Assembly: GCA_028277515.1 (NCBI GenBank)
Contig: JANQGC010000027.1
Span: 1 to 48,238, forward strand
Source of the DNA: Anaerolineae bacterium
GTDB taxonomy: Bacteria; Chloroflexota; Anaerolineae; Promineifilales; Promineifilaceae
Direction: 5' to 3'
Length of the DNA stretch: 48,238 nt
Below, piece by piece: positions 1 to 7,798 of this stretch; the first letter of the stretch is position 1, and each line of letters opens with the position of its first letter. Under the pieces are notes generated by a model, which made no database searches, had not been told where the DNA came from, and saw only the letters and a program-made list of their open reading frames with translations. Made by a program: the position numbers and the translations under genes.

Positions 1-278
1 CTATAATATCCAAGCCCCTCCCACATCTTTAATACGGTGTCCAGGGAGCTATCGGCAACTGCATCAATGGTAGGAAAGCGGACTATCCAACGTTCGTAGT
101 AAGGGATGACCGTGGCGATTTGAGTTTGCTGCAACATGATCTCGGCGATCCAAACTGCATAAGGATCTTTATTTACTCTCCAAGGCAAATCGGCCTTGTT
201 TTTGTCCCACCATTCTAGAAGATTTTGAATGACTGGCTGCTTAGGGATGGGAAATTGAACTGGTTGGGATGAATCCAT
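1..278 (-). CDS. mutY: A/G-specific adenine glycosylase MutY, N-terminal part (runs off left edge)
   Basis: Base-excision repair glycosylase that removes adenine mispaired with 8-oxoguanine. Only the first 92 codons are in the window, so the protein is cut by the window edge and not by a mutation. The translation shows the family signature LPWR (residues 31-34), then DPYAVWIAEIMLQQTQIATV (residues 38-57). Glu46 falls at the catalytic Glu of the family (E37 in E. coli). IPYYERW and the WEGLGYY segment of the helix-hairpin-helix domain follow. The ATG at 278 is the first in-frame start and gives a normal MutY N-terminus. It begins 13 bp after the kynureninase stop, so it is probably the third gene of the kynB-kynU operon. 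The Fe-S domain cannot be seen. Confidence 0.93.
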   Translation of the reverse strand, partial: MDSSQPVQFPIPKQPVIQNLLEWWDKNKADLPWRVNKDPYAVWIAEIMLQQTQIATVIPYYERWIVRFPTIDAVADSSLDTVLKMWEGLGYY

Positions 279-291
279 AGCGGAAATTCGT

Positions 292-1557
292 TCAGGTTAC
301 AGAGCCTGCTTTTGGCTCATATTTTTTATATAGTTCTTGCTCAACGACGATTCGTATGCGATCGACGGCCGTGTATAGTTCTTCAAAGGTCGTATAAAGT
401 GGGGATAGCCCGAATCGTATATTGTCTGGTTCGCGAAAATCGGGAACAATTTTCATTTGATTTATTAAGGCCAGGGCGATGCGCTGCCCTTCGGGATGCG
501 CAAGCGTTACATGGGAACCTCGCCGTTCCTTTTCTGCCGGAGATTTGAGGCACAAATTATGTGATACTAATTGAGTCTGCCATAATTCAATCAAGTACTG
601 CGTGAGCTTGACCGATTTTTCCCTGATTTGTTCCAGCCCGGCTTCTTGAATCAATGCAATTCCCCCTTGGACCGCACTGCTGGAAATGATGGGCTGGGTC
701 CCGCTCAAAAATCGCCTGATACCGTCTGCTGGTGCATATTGCAAATCAAAGTCAAAGATATTTTTATGTCCGAACCATCCGCTAATGGGGTTAGCTAACT
801 CCCGTTGGTGATCTTTCCGTACATAGAGAAATGCCGGAGACCCAGGGCCGCCATTCAGGTATTTGTATGTGCAGCCGACGGCGAGATCGGCTTTTATTTG
901 ATTAAGGGAGATTGGCACAACCCCGGCAGAATGGCTCAAATCCCACAACACCAGGGCGCCAGCTTTATGAGCAGACCTGGTTATTGACTCCATATCATAA
1001 GTAAATCCACTTTTGAAGGTGGTATGGGAAAGCGATACGAGAGCTGTGCCCTGGTCAACTGCTTGTTGAATGCGCTCGGCCGGCCCGTAAATATCATCAT
1101 CAGAAGTGATGATTTCTACCTGGTATGGTTTTCCCAAAAGGTGGCAGATGCTTTCCAGGATGTAGATGTCGGATGGAAAATTCATGTCATCCGTGATTAT
1201 TTTGTGACGGCCGGATTGCTTTAGCATGGCAGCCAGGGCTAATTTGTATAAATTGACAGAGGTTGAATCGGCCAGGATGATTTCACCTGGCGAAGCGCCA
1301 AGGATGGTGGCGATCTTGTCACCAATCTGCTCTGAGATCTGCATCCAGCCTTCATTCCAACTGCGTATTAACCGGTCGCCCCACTGATGCTCAACAACTT
1401 TCTTTACATGGTCGGCCGTCGTTTTCGGTAATCGGCCGAGAGAATTACCATCCAGATAAATCAGGTCAGGATCGTTGATTTGAAAGCGCTGGCGAAATGG
1501 CGCTAAAGGATCAAGGGCGTCCAGGTAGCGTGCACGATCAAATAATTCGGAAGTCAT
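292..1557 (-). CDS. kynU: Kynureninase
   Basis: PLP-dependent cytosolic enzyme that cleaves L-kynurenine (or 3-hydroxykynurenine) to anthranilate (or 3-hydroxyanthranilate) plus alanine. The 421 residues match the usual family length of about 410-430. Visible landmarks are the N-terminal YLDGNSLGRLP (residues 34-44), LADSTSVNLYK around the phosphate-binding region, LWDLSHSAG (residues 204-212), and the PLP lysine within CTYKYLNGGPGSPAF (Lys232). It lies 20 bp downstream of kynB and 13 bp upstream of mutY, all on the minus strand, so it is likely co-transcribed. Tryptophan 2,3-dioxygenase, which would supply the pathway, is not in the window. Identity is very secure. Whether the pathway feeds NAD synthesis or tryptophan breakdown cannot be decided here. 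Confidence 0.95.
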   Translation of the reverse strand: MTSELFDRARYLDALDPLAPFRQRFQINDPDLIYLDGNSLGRLPKTTADHVKKVVEHQWGDRLIRSWNEGWMQISEQIGDKIATILGASPGEIILADSTSVNLYKLALAAMLKQSGRHKIITDDMNFPSDIYILESICHLLGKPYQVEIITSDDDIYGPAERIQQAVDQGTALVSLSHTTFKSGFTYDMESITRSAHKAGALVLWDLSHSAGVVPISLNQIKADLAVGCTYKYLNGGPGSPAFLYVRKDHQRELANPISGWFGHKNIFDFDLQYAPADGIRRFLSGTQPIISSSAVQGGIALIQEAGLEQIREKSVKLTQYLIELWQTQLVSHNLCLKSPAEKERRGSHVTLAHPEGQRIALALINQMKIVPDFREPDNIRFGLSPLYTTFEELYTAVDRIRIVVEQELYKKYEPKAGSVT

Positions 1558-1577
1558 AGAATGTAGGGTGTTGATGA

Positions 1578-2216
1578 CTACTTTATTTGGCGCAGCACAG
1601 CTCGAACAGGGCTGCCATCGCCTCCCGCAATCTTAAGGGGCAGCGCGCTTAATTCATAAAGGCCATCCGGTGCCTGGCGTAAATCAAGCCCCTCTAAGAT
1701 AGCGATATTGTTTCGTAGAAGCGCATTATGGCCGGGCAGTGATTGGCTTTCCACATCATCCATAGATAAGGCATCCGTTCCATATAAACAAATATCCACA
1801 CTGCCCAAATAATCCACCAACTGCGTGCTGGGATATGGAATGATTGCTGGAAATAAATCATGGGATACGTCCCCAGCGGGAGTGCGAACAAGCAGGCGCG
1901 GGGCCAGGGAGAGGTCATATTGGGTGAAGTCCTCTATTTCAATCGGTCCTTTTTCCCTGATCGTGGTCACAACCTGGCAAAGTCCCCAGTATGGACTCAA
2001 GTTTACTTCCGACATTGATTGGCCGGCATCATCGAAATGCCGAGGGGCATCCGCATGGGTTCCCGTATGTGCGCTCATCGTTATCGTCGTGAGGTTGACC
2101 GGCTCCCCTTGTTTCATGTCCATTATTTGGTCAATGGTAAAGTTGGAATCCCCAGGCCAAACGGCAATTGTCGGAGACAGGGTTCGGCTAATATCAATTA
2201 ATTTTCTTTCATCCAT
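1578..2216 (-). CDS. kynB: Kynurenine formamidase (cyclase-family, KynB type)
   Basis: Metal-dependent hydrolase that converts N-formylkynurenine to kynurenine and formate. It carries the cyclase-family metal site HTGTHADAPRHF (residues 50-61 from the start used), with His50, His54 and Asp56 as likely ligands. LIDISRTLSP and VWPGD, typical of KynB N-termini, precede it. The 212 residues fit the family (about 205-215). The frame stays open to 2252, but the extra 12 residues are not family-like and would overlap a good promoter. The ATG at 2216 is therefore preferred. No Shine-Dalgarno precedes it, and the promoter position predicts an mRNA starting at or next to the ATG. First gene of a kynB-kynU-mutY operon, divergent from the gene at 2315. 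Confidence 0.92.
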   Translation of the reverse strand: MDERKLIDISRTLSPTIAVWPGDSNFTIDQIMDMKQGEPVNLTTITMSAHTGTHADAPRHFDDAGQSMSEVNLSPYWGLCQVVTTIREKGPIEIEDFTQYDLSLAPRLLVRTPAGDVSHDLFPAIIPYPSTQLVDYLGSVDICLYGTDALSMDDVESQSLPGHNALLRNNIAILEGLDLRQAPDGLYELSALPLKIAGGDGSPVRAVLRQIK

Positions 2217-2223
2217 GAATAAG

Positions 2224-2252
2224 AGTATAGAAGCTCGGCCGGCCATCGACAA
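2224..2252 (-). promoter_or_regulatory. Candidate sigma-70 promoter for kynB operon
   Basis: Read on the minus strand: TTGTCG (2252-2247), a 17-nt spacer, then TATACT (2229-2224). The expected start point is about 7 nt further, at or next to the kynB ATG at 2216. This would give a leaderless transcript and agrees with the lack of a ribosome binding site. The spacer contains CGGCCGG. Inferred from consensus only. Confidence 0.45.
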
Positions 2253-2314
2253 AAAAGATAAGCATTAATAGGGGTGGTTTGACCCTAGCCAAAGGGATGC
2301 GAAAATAACAAGGA

Positions 2315-3592
2315 ATGAGATTTCCTGGAAAAATTTCTTTTATATTGCTTTTACTGGGGCTGCTTCTCACCCAGAATAGGATGGCGCTTTCCTCAAAGCT
2401 CAATGCTCAGATTGCTTTTTTACCATTGATTCTAGGGTATGAGCAAGGGGCGCTGGAAGAGATGCGGGGTATTTGGGTCACTCGCTTTGATTGGATGGAA
2501 TTAGCCGCGGGTTCTCCGGCCGATTTAGACGCTGTCGTTGATGATATTGCTTCTGCCCGCTTTAACGCGATATTTTTCCAAGTCCGCGGGGTGGCTGACG
2601 CTTTCTATACCCCTGGCCTGGAACCCTGGTCGCAGCGTTTGACCGGTACATTGGGAGAGGACCCCGGATGGGACCCGCTGCAATATCTCATAGAAAAGGC
2701 ACATGCCCGGAATATTGAAGTTCATGCCTATTTAAATGTTTATCCTGTCTGGACAGGATGTGATAGGCCGGCAGATGGAACAACACCTCGCCACCTCTAT
2801 CATCTTTTATTAGACGCACATGGTGAAAGCGATAGTAAACCTAATGGATTACAATGGGACAGCGCAGGCCACGTTTATTGCTCCGTATACCAGCGATTGT
2901 CGCCAGCTTCAACTGTTGGGGAAAGCCATCTGATTGCGGTTATTTCAGACCTTGTGAAAAGATTTGATATAGATGGCGTGCACCTGGATCATATGCGCTA
3001 TGAAGGCCAAAATGGTTCTTGTGATCCGGTAAGTGAATCGCAATATGGGGCTACATGTTTCAGCTCGGAAAACTATAAGGATTGGCAGCGCCGGCAGATT
3101 AACGACACGCTCAGGAAAATTTATTCGCGCGTTCATGCGCTTGATCCGGATTTATGGATCACCGCGGCCGTATGGCCTGTGTATCGTGATGAATGGGGTT
3201 GGGGCGCGAGCAGCGGATATGATGATTATTATCAGGATTCTAAAGGCTGGATGGCGGCAGGTATTATTGATGGCATAATGCCAATGATTTACACGGGAAA
3301 TCCAAATTGCGATCAGCCATATTTTTGGAAGCAAGAACGGTGGAGAACGTTGGTGGAAGATTTTCAAGCAGCCGGCAACGGCCGTATGGTCATCCCAGGG
3401 ATCGGTATAAATTACTGCACACCAGATGATTTCGCCGAGATTGAAGCCAGGATTAACCTGACGAGGCAGCTTGAAACGGCCGGTCATGCGTTGTTTTCCT
3501 ACCGGTCATTGGCTGTAAAGGGATATTTTGATGATTTGCGCGATGGACCATACCGTCGACCGGCTGTTTTGCCCCAAAACCTCAGTCATTGA
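2315..3592 (+). CDS. Secreted family-10 glycoside-hydrolase-like protein (GHL10/DUF187)
   Basis: Predicted exported TIM-barrel protein of the GHL10 (DUF187) group, whose members act on or are linked to envelope polysaccharides. Substrate specificity is poorly known. Residues 1-20 form a signal sequence (MRFPGK, then a Leu-rich core). The mature part begins near residue 47 with EEMRGIWVTRFDW, the hallmark of the family. FNAIFFQVRG, the AHARNIEVHAYLNVYPVW segment, FDIDGVHLDHMRYEG with its probable active-site Asp residues, and IIDGIMPMIYTGNP follow. An AAGGA sequence abuts the ATG, which is unusually close for a Shine-Dalgarno. It is the first plus-strand gene of the polysaccharide region, 68 bp ahead of the first coiled-coil gene. 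Family is secure and enzymatic activity is not shown. Confidence 0.82.
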   Translation: MRFPGKISFILLLLGLLLTQNRMALSSKLNAQIAFLPLILGYEQGALEEMRGIWVTRFDWMELAAGSPADLDAVVDDIASARFNAIFFQVRGVADAFYTPGLEPWSQRLTGTLGEDPGWDPLQYLIEKAHARNIEVHAYLNVYPVWTGCDRPADGTTPRHLYHLLLDAHGESDSKPNGLQWDSAGHVYCSVYQRLSPASTVGESHLIAVISDLVKRFDIDGVHLDHMRYEGQNGSCDPVSESQYGATCFSSENYKDWQRRQINDTLRKIYSRVHALDPDLWITAAVWPVYRDEWGWGASSGYDDYYQDSKGWMAAGIIDGIMPMIYTGNPNCDQPYFWKQERWRTLVEDFQAAGNGRMVIPGIGINYCTPDDFAEIEARINLTRQLETAGHALFSYRSLAVKGYFDDLRDGPYRRPAVLPQNLSH

Positions 3593-3660
3593 TTTCGTGT
3601 TGGGAAAACGTCTGCCGCCAATCAAGTTCCCAATGATCAAGTGTGATAAAAGAGGGTGTT

Positions 3661-4038
3661 ATGAATCCAGAAAAAGGTTTCCATAATGAGAAACTGCTTG
3701 AAGTGGGCCAAATCGAAGAACGGCCGTTTCAATCCACGGTCCCAATCATTGGCCCTTTAATCGCCGGTTTTCGTAATTTTTGGAACAGTATGGCGGCAAA
3801 ATGGGCCTATCGGCAGTTGATTCAACAGCAAAACGCCTTCAACGCCCAGGTTGTGCAGCGCCTGACTGAATTAGAGAACCAGGTTTACCAGCAGATGATT
3901 GAGCAAGATAGAGAGCAAACCCATCTACTCAGAGAAACGGCCGAACTATCAACAACTTTGACGCAGCTAAACCGCTTGCTACAAGATTTGGACAAGCGCC
4001 TGGCTCGAATGGAAATCTCTCAAGAGAAAGAGAATTAA
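3661..4038 (+). CDS. Small coiled-coil protein of the GT-cluster family, copy 1
   Basis: A 125-residue protein of unknown function and the first of four related proteins in this cluster. A short N-terminus leads to the shared core VPIIGPLIAGFR (about residues 29-40), an amphipathic stretch NFWNSMAAKWAYRQLIQQQNAF, and a long C-terminal helix with heptad-like spacing (RLTELENQVYQQM, ELSTTLTQLNRLLQDLDKRL). There is no signal peptide and no full transmembrane helix. Start: ATG at 3661, preceded by AAAAGAGGGTG. An upstream in-frame GTG at 3643 lacks a site. The next gene, a GT4 glycosyltransferase, begins 1 bp after the stop. This copy lacks the N-terminal EIM-x-EI box seen in copies 2-4. A glycosyltransferase partner or membrane-association role is inferred only from location and the amphipathic helix. 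Confidence 0.8.
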   Translation: MNPEKGFHNEKLLEVGQIEERPFQSTVPIIGPLIAGFRNFWNSMAAKWAYRQLIQQQNAFNAQVVQRLTELENQVYQQMIEQDREQTHLLRETAELSTTLTQLNRLLQDLDKRLARMEISQEKEN

Positions 4039-4039
4039 C

Positions 4040-5254
4040 TTGCCTGAGATAAAATTCCCCGTCCAAAGACCGGTGAAAATCGCCTACTTCAGCCCTTTCC
4101 CTCCCGACCGTAGTGGCATTGCCGCTTACAGCAGAGAACTGATGCCACATTTAGCAAATTTTGCCGAGATTACCCTATATGCCCCAAGGCCGGAGCATCT
4201 TCCTGAAGATTTTCGCCAAAACTTCGAGCTGCGCCATTTACTCGATTTTGACCAGGATCGTAGCCGCTACGATGTAAATTTATACCAGATGGGCAATAGT
4301 GAATATCATGAAGCGCTCTATTCAGTGCTGCTGCGGTATCCCGGCATTGTGGTTTTACATGACTATTTTCTGCATCACTTCATCGTACATCGCACCTTAG
4401 GGAAGCAAGATGAACATACTTATGCCCGGGAATTGGGATATGTGCTTGGATCTGAGGGGTATTACCTGGCGCAGGCGATTTGCAGAGACGATAGCTCTTT
4501 GCCTTTATACAAAGAACCATTGAATCAACGGGCGTTGGACTCAAGTTTAAGTGTGATTGTACACAGTGAGTTTGTCGCCGCTAAGGTGCGCGGGGATTCG
4601 TTTGACCGGCCGGTTTATGTCATCCCACAAATTATGGAAAGTTCGGCCGGCCAATCGCGCCGGGATGAGTTAGACCTTGGTCCTGATGCTTTGCTTTTTG
4701 CCGGTTTTGGTCTCATATCTTCGGCCAAACAAATAGATTTCTTCTTGAAAACTTTCAAAATGTTGCGCAAAACGCATCCGCAAGCTCATTTCTTGCTGGT
4801 TGGTGAGACGATGCCTGATGCCGATCCAACTGGACTGATTCAAGAATTGGCATTACAAGATGTGGTTCATCATATAGGCTATGTTCCGGATTTGAATGAT
4901 TTTATGGATTGGGTTTTTACGGCCGATGTCGTCATCAATCTGCGCCACCCAACGGCGGGAGAAACCTCGGCCGGCGCCTTACGGGCTATGGCAGCCGGCA
5001 AACCCATCGTCGTGTTTGATCATGGTTGGTATGCCGAAATCCCTGATGGGGCAGCGGTGAAGGTTCCGCTGATGGACCAGAAGGCCTTGTTGGAAGCCAT
5101 CGTACAGCTTGCTGATTCCAGGCAACTTCGCCGGTCAATTGGCGAAAAAGCAAGGCAGACCGTTAAAGAAGAAAATAATCCAAACCTTGTCTCCGCAGCT
5201 TATCTCTCAGCTATCCAAAGCACCTTGAAATTTTATTGGCAGCGTTATGGCTAA
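4040..5254 (+). CDS. GT4 family glycosyltransferase
   Basis: Retaining GT-B-fold glycosyltransferase, probably cytosolic and membrane-associated, adding a sugar from a nucleotide donor to a growing polysaccharide. The N-terminal Rossmann domain starts VKIAYFSPFPPDRSGIAAYS, with the glycine-containing acceptor loop. The C-terminal donor domain has LLFAGFGLISSAKQIDFFLKTF, HFLLVGE, VHHIGYVPD and the donor-loop segment RHPTAGETSAGALRAMAAGKP. In that loop the first Glu of the usual E-x7-E pair is kept (GET), but the second position is Ala. This form is seen in one GT4 subgroup. Start: TTG at 4040. A GTG at 4073 is an alternative that would begin just before the first beta strand. It overlaps the next gene by 8 bp, indicating translational coupling. 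Acceptor and sugar are unknown. Confidence 0.86.
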   Translation: MPEIKFPVQRPVKIAYFSPFPPDRSGIAAYSRELMPHLANFAEITLYAPRPEHLPEDFRQNFELRHLLDFDQDRSRYDVNLYQMGNSEYHEALYSVLLRYPGIVVLHDYFLHHFIVHRTLGKQDEHTYARELGYVLGSEGYYLAQAICRDDSSLPLYKEPLNQRALDSSLSVIVHSEFVAAKVRGDSFDRPVYVIPQIMESSAGQSRRDELDLGPDALLFAGFGLISSAKQIDFFLKTFKMLRKTHPQAHFLLVGETMPDADPTGLIQELALQDVVHHIGYVPDLNDFMDWVFTADVVINLRHPTAGETSAGALRAMAAGKPIVVFDHGWYAEIPDGAAVKVPLMDQKALLEAIVQLADSRQLRRSIGEKARQTVKEENNPNLVSAAYLSAIQSTLKFYWQRYG

Positions 5255-7412
5255 CTATCTGGTGATCCTATACATCTTGCTATGCGCATTTTCATTAGGA
5301 AGCCTTGTCCTGCTTCAGTTTCTGACATTCCCTGTGCGGTTGCGATTAAATTTGATTTTTGCATCTATCTCGTTGGGAATTGGCGTAAGCGGGTGGATAG
5401 CCCTGGTCCTGGCCGAAGCCGGATTATTTTCACTCCGGAATTTGTTCTTGTGCTGGGGGGTGGTATTCTTGGTGCTGCTGATTCTGTTTTGGTGGCGAAA
5501 ACTGAGAGGTGGGGAAAACAAACCAGGCATACTTCTGGACATTGATTTACCTCCGGCCGGCCGAAATTGGCGAAGATGGATTGAAGGGATCATTCTTGTT
5601 ACTTGGATCGCGGCTGCGGGATGGCTCTTTTTTCGGCCGCATGAATATATTATGGGTGGCGCTGACGCCGGGGTCTATATCAGTTTAGGAGCGGAAATTG
5701 CCCAAAATGGCGGGTTTAAAATTACGGATGATCATCTCGCCACGCTTGACCCGGTTTTTTCCTCGGCCGTGTTGAGACCTTTGCTGGAAAATCCGGTTGC
5801 TTCCTCTTATCTGGTTCCAGGATTTTATGTGTCTGATGCCGGGGAAGGGGCGATCACCCCGCAGTTTTATCCACTGCATCCTACCTGGCTGGCGATTGCC
5901 TTTTCCTTGGCAGGCGATATTGTGGCCGGTGTAAGAACTGAACTGTTGTTGACCGGTTTATGGATGTTACTGTCCACATTATCTTTGTATTTGATCGTTC
6001 GCCAGTTGTCAGGAAAATATGCGGCCGTCCTTCTGTTGATCGCCTTTTCGCTCACAGCTTTGCAAGTCTGGTTCGCCCGCTATCCGGCAACCGAAGCATT
6101 GGCGCAATTTTTGTTGTGGACGGGATTGTGGGCGTTAATGACCTGGCTGGATCAACGGGAGCCACGTTCCATGTGGGCGCTCCTGGCCGGTTTGATGTTA
6201 GGGTCCGTTTTCCTGGTGCGCATTGATATCTTGATCATGCTGCCCATTTTCGTGCTTTTCATCGTTGCCTTGTGGGGGCGTGGTTGGCAAAAGAGTAATT
6301 GGTGGTTTTTGCTACCCTTTACATTTTTGATCATCCATTCTTTAAGTCATGGAATTGTGCTAAGCGCCCCCTATTTTTATGAACATATTGGTTTTGGGCT
6401 GCGTATTTTGTCACGTAGTTGGTTGGTTCCAGTCCTGGCAGTTTTAATAGGCACTATTTTCCTGGTCCTTGTCTATTATTTCAAAGGCCGTTTTTCGGGT
6501 CTAGAGAGGTTCCAGCGCTCATTACAAATGACGCTTATTGCTTTGATTTTATTGGGTGCTCTATATGGCTGGTTTATCCGTCCTTTGGGAGGGCAATCAC
6601 TTTTGGTCATGGATGCCTTCAGTCAGTCAACCATTTTGCTTGCCAATCATGAAAATTTTCTTCGCCTGGGCTGGTATCTTTTCCCAACCGGGGTTTGGTT
6701 TGGGATAATTGGCTGCTGCCTGCTCATATGGCATGCACAGTGGAAAACGGCCGTATTACTGGCGGTTGGGTTATTATTTTCCGCCCTATATTTGTGGGAT
6801 GTCAGAGCCAACCCCCATCACGTTTACGTCATGCGCCGCTACGTGCCGGTCGCCTTTCCATTTTTTATCCTATGCGGGGCTTACTTGCTGGGTTGGTTGG
6901 TCAAATGGCCCCGCGATTGGCAATCACTTCCTCCTCTTCGATTTTTTCTAGGTATGATATTAGCTGTCATCTGGCTTTTCGGACTGGGCTGGTCGGCCAG
7001 AGGTTTTATCAGCCAGGTCGATCATTTTGGTGTCTACGATCAATTGGTAGCCCTTGAAGAGGCGTTTGATCCGAACTCCATCTTAGTTTTTAATGACCAA
7101 TCACCTGTTGGTCTTGGTGATTTTTGGGGAACGCCATTGAAGTTTATATTTGGTCATGACGTATACAGCCTGCGCGATCCTGAAATATTACATAGTCCAC
7201 AGTTGGTTGAAATGATTGAAATCTGGCAGAATAACGGCCGATCGGTGGTTTGGATCGGCGAGTCCACCTGGTTGGAAAATCATGGCTTTCCTTACCAACA
7301 GGAGATTGTTGAGATTCACAGCCAACGATTGGAAAGCAGTTATGAACATAAGCCACAAGCGATTGTGCCGGTGCGCTGGATTCTGCCAATATCTCATATT
7401 GAACAGCGGTGA
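5247..7412 (+). CDS. PMT/ArnT-like polytopic membrane glycosyltransferase
   Basis: A 721-residue integral membrane protein of the GT-C fold, the type that uses polyprenyl-phosphate sugars and transfers them on the outer face of the membrane. More than ten hydrophobic segments run from residue 5 to about residue 590. The first large external loop carries GGADAGVYISLGAEIAQNG (about residues 137-155), which has the acidic D-x motif typical of GT-C enzymes. YVMRRYVPVAFPFFILCGAYL near residue 530 resembles the later signature of this group. A soluble C-terminal domain of about 120 residues follows. The ATG at 5247 overlaps the GT4 stop by 8 bp. The next coiled-coil gene follows 8 bp after its stop. 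Donor and acceptor are unknown. It could modify the glycan or a surface protein. Confidence 0.8.
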   Translation: MANYLVILYILLCAFSLGSLVLLQFLTFPVRLRLNLIFASISLGIGVSGWIALVLAEAGLFSLRNLFLCWGVVFLVLLILFWWRKLRGGENKPGILLDIDLPPAGRNWRRWIEGIILVTWIAAAGWLFFRPHEYIMGGADAGVYISLGAEIAQNGGFKITDDHLATLDPVFSSAVLRPLLENPVASSYLVPGFYVSDAGEGAITPQFYPLHPTWLAIAFSLAGDIVAGVRTELLLTGLWMLLSTLSLYLIVRQLSGKYAAVLLLIAFSLTALQVWFARYPATEALAQFLLWTGLWALMTWLDQREPRSMWALLAGLMLGSVFLVRIDILIMLPIFVLFIVALWGRGWQKSNWWFLLPFTFLIIHSLSHGIVLSAPYFYEHIGFGLRILSRSWLVPVLAVLIGTIFLVLVYYFKGRFSGLERFQRSLQMTLIALILLGALYGWFIRPLGGQSLLVMDAFSQSTILLANHENFLRLGWYLFPTGVWFGIIGCCLLIWHAQWKTAVLLAVGLLFSALYLWDVRANPHHVYVMRRYVPVAFPFFILCGAYLLGWLVKWPRDWQSLPPLRFFLGMILAVIWLFGLGWSARGFISQVDHFGVYDQLVALEEAFDPNSILVFNDQSPVGLGDFWGTPLKFIFGHDVYSLRDPEILHSPQLVEMIEIWQNNGRSVVWIGESTWLENHGFPYQQEIVEIHSQRLESSYEHKPQAIVPVRWILPISHIEQR

Positions 7413-7420
7413 ACGATTAA

Positions 7421-7798
7421 ATGAATGAAACAAATGACGTCAATATTGAAGAAATAATGCAAGAGATTCGGCAGCAAATATTGCAGCAAAGACGGGTTGG
7501 CAAGCCCCCGCTGCCGGTTAAAGGAGATCGCCTATCCCCCCAATTTTATGAGCAGCTTTACCAGGCGACTCTGCTGCAAGGGGAGGTGGGCGTAAAAATC
7601 CAGGTGTCTCCCTCCGGAGTTCCCTTAATAGGCCCGATCATTGATAAATTAAGAGAAAAAATACATGAGCTTGTTCTTTTTTATGTCAATCAATCCGTTT
7701 CTCAACAGGCTGCCATTAACGATCATATTTTGCAGCTCATTACATTGTTAAGCCAGGAGATGGAGGAGGATGTCACGGAATCTGATGCAGGTCGCTAA
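7421..7798 (+). CDS. Small coiled-coil protein of the GT-cluster family, copy 2
   Basis: A 125-residue paralogue of the proteins at 3661, 11123 and 13895. It shows the full layout in compact form. An N-terminal box NIEEIMQEIRQQILQQRR (residues 8-25) comes first, then a Pro-rich linker with FYEQLY. The core VPLIGPIIDKLREKIHELVL (about residues 67-86) leads into FYVNQSVSQQAAINDHIL and a Leu-rich helix. It has no signal peptide and no cysteine. It sits 8 bp behind the PMT-type gene. Its last 29 bp overlap the start used for the propeller gene at 7770. Function is unknown. The repeated association with glycosyltransferases suggests a scaffold or activator, but this is inference. Confidence 0.82.
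   Translation: MNETNDVNIEEIMQEIRQQILQQRRVGKPPLPVKGDRLSPQFYEQLYQATLLQGEVGVKIQVSPSGVPLIGPIIDKLREKIHELVLFYVNQSVSQQAAINDHILQLITLLSQEMEEDVTESDAGR

Noticed and set aside
2281..2310. Promoter for the GHL10 gene (TTGACC followed by AAAATA)
   Set aside because: The -10 box is too weak to support a call.
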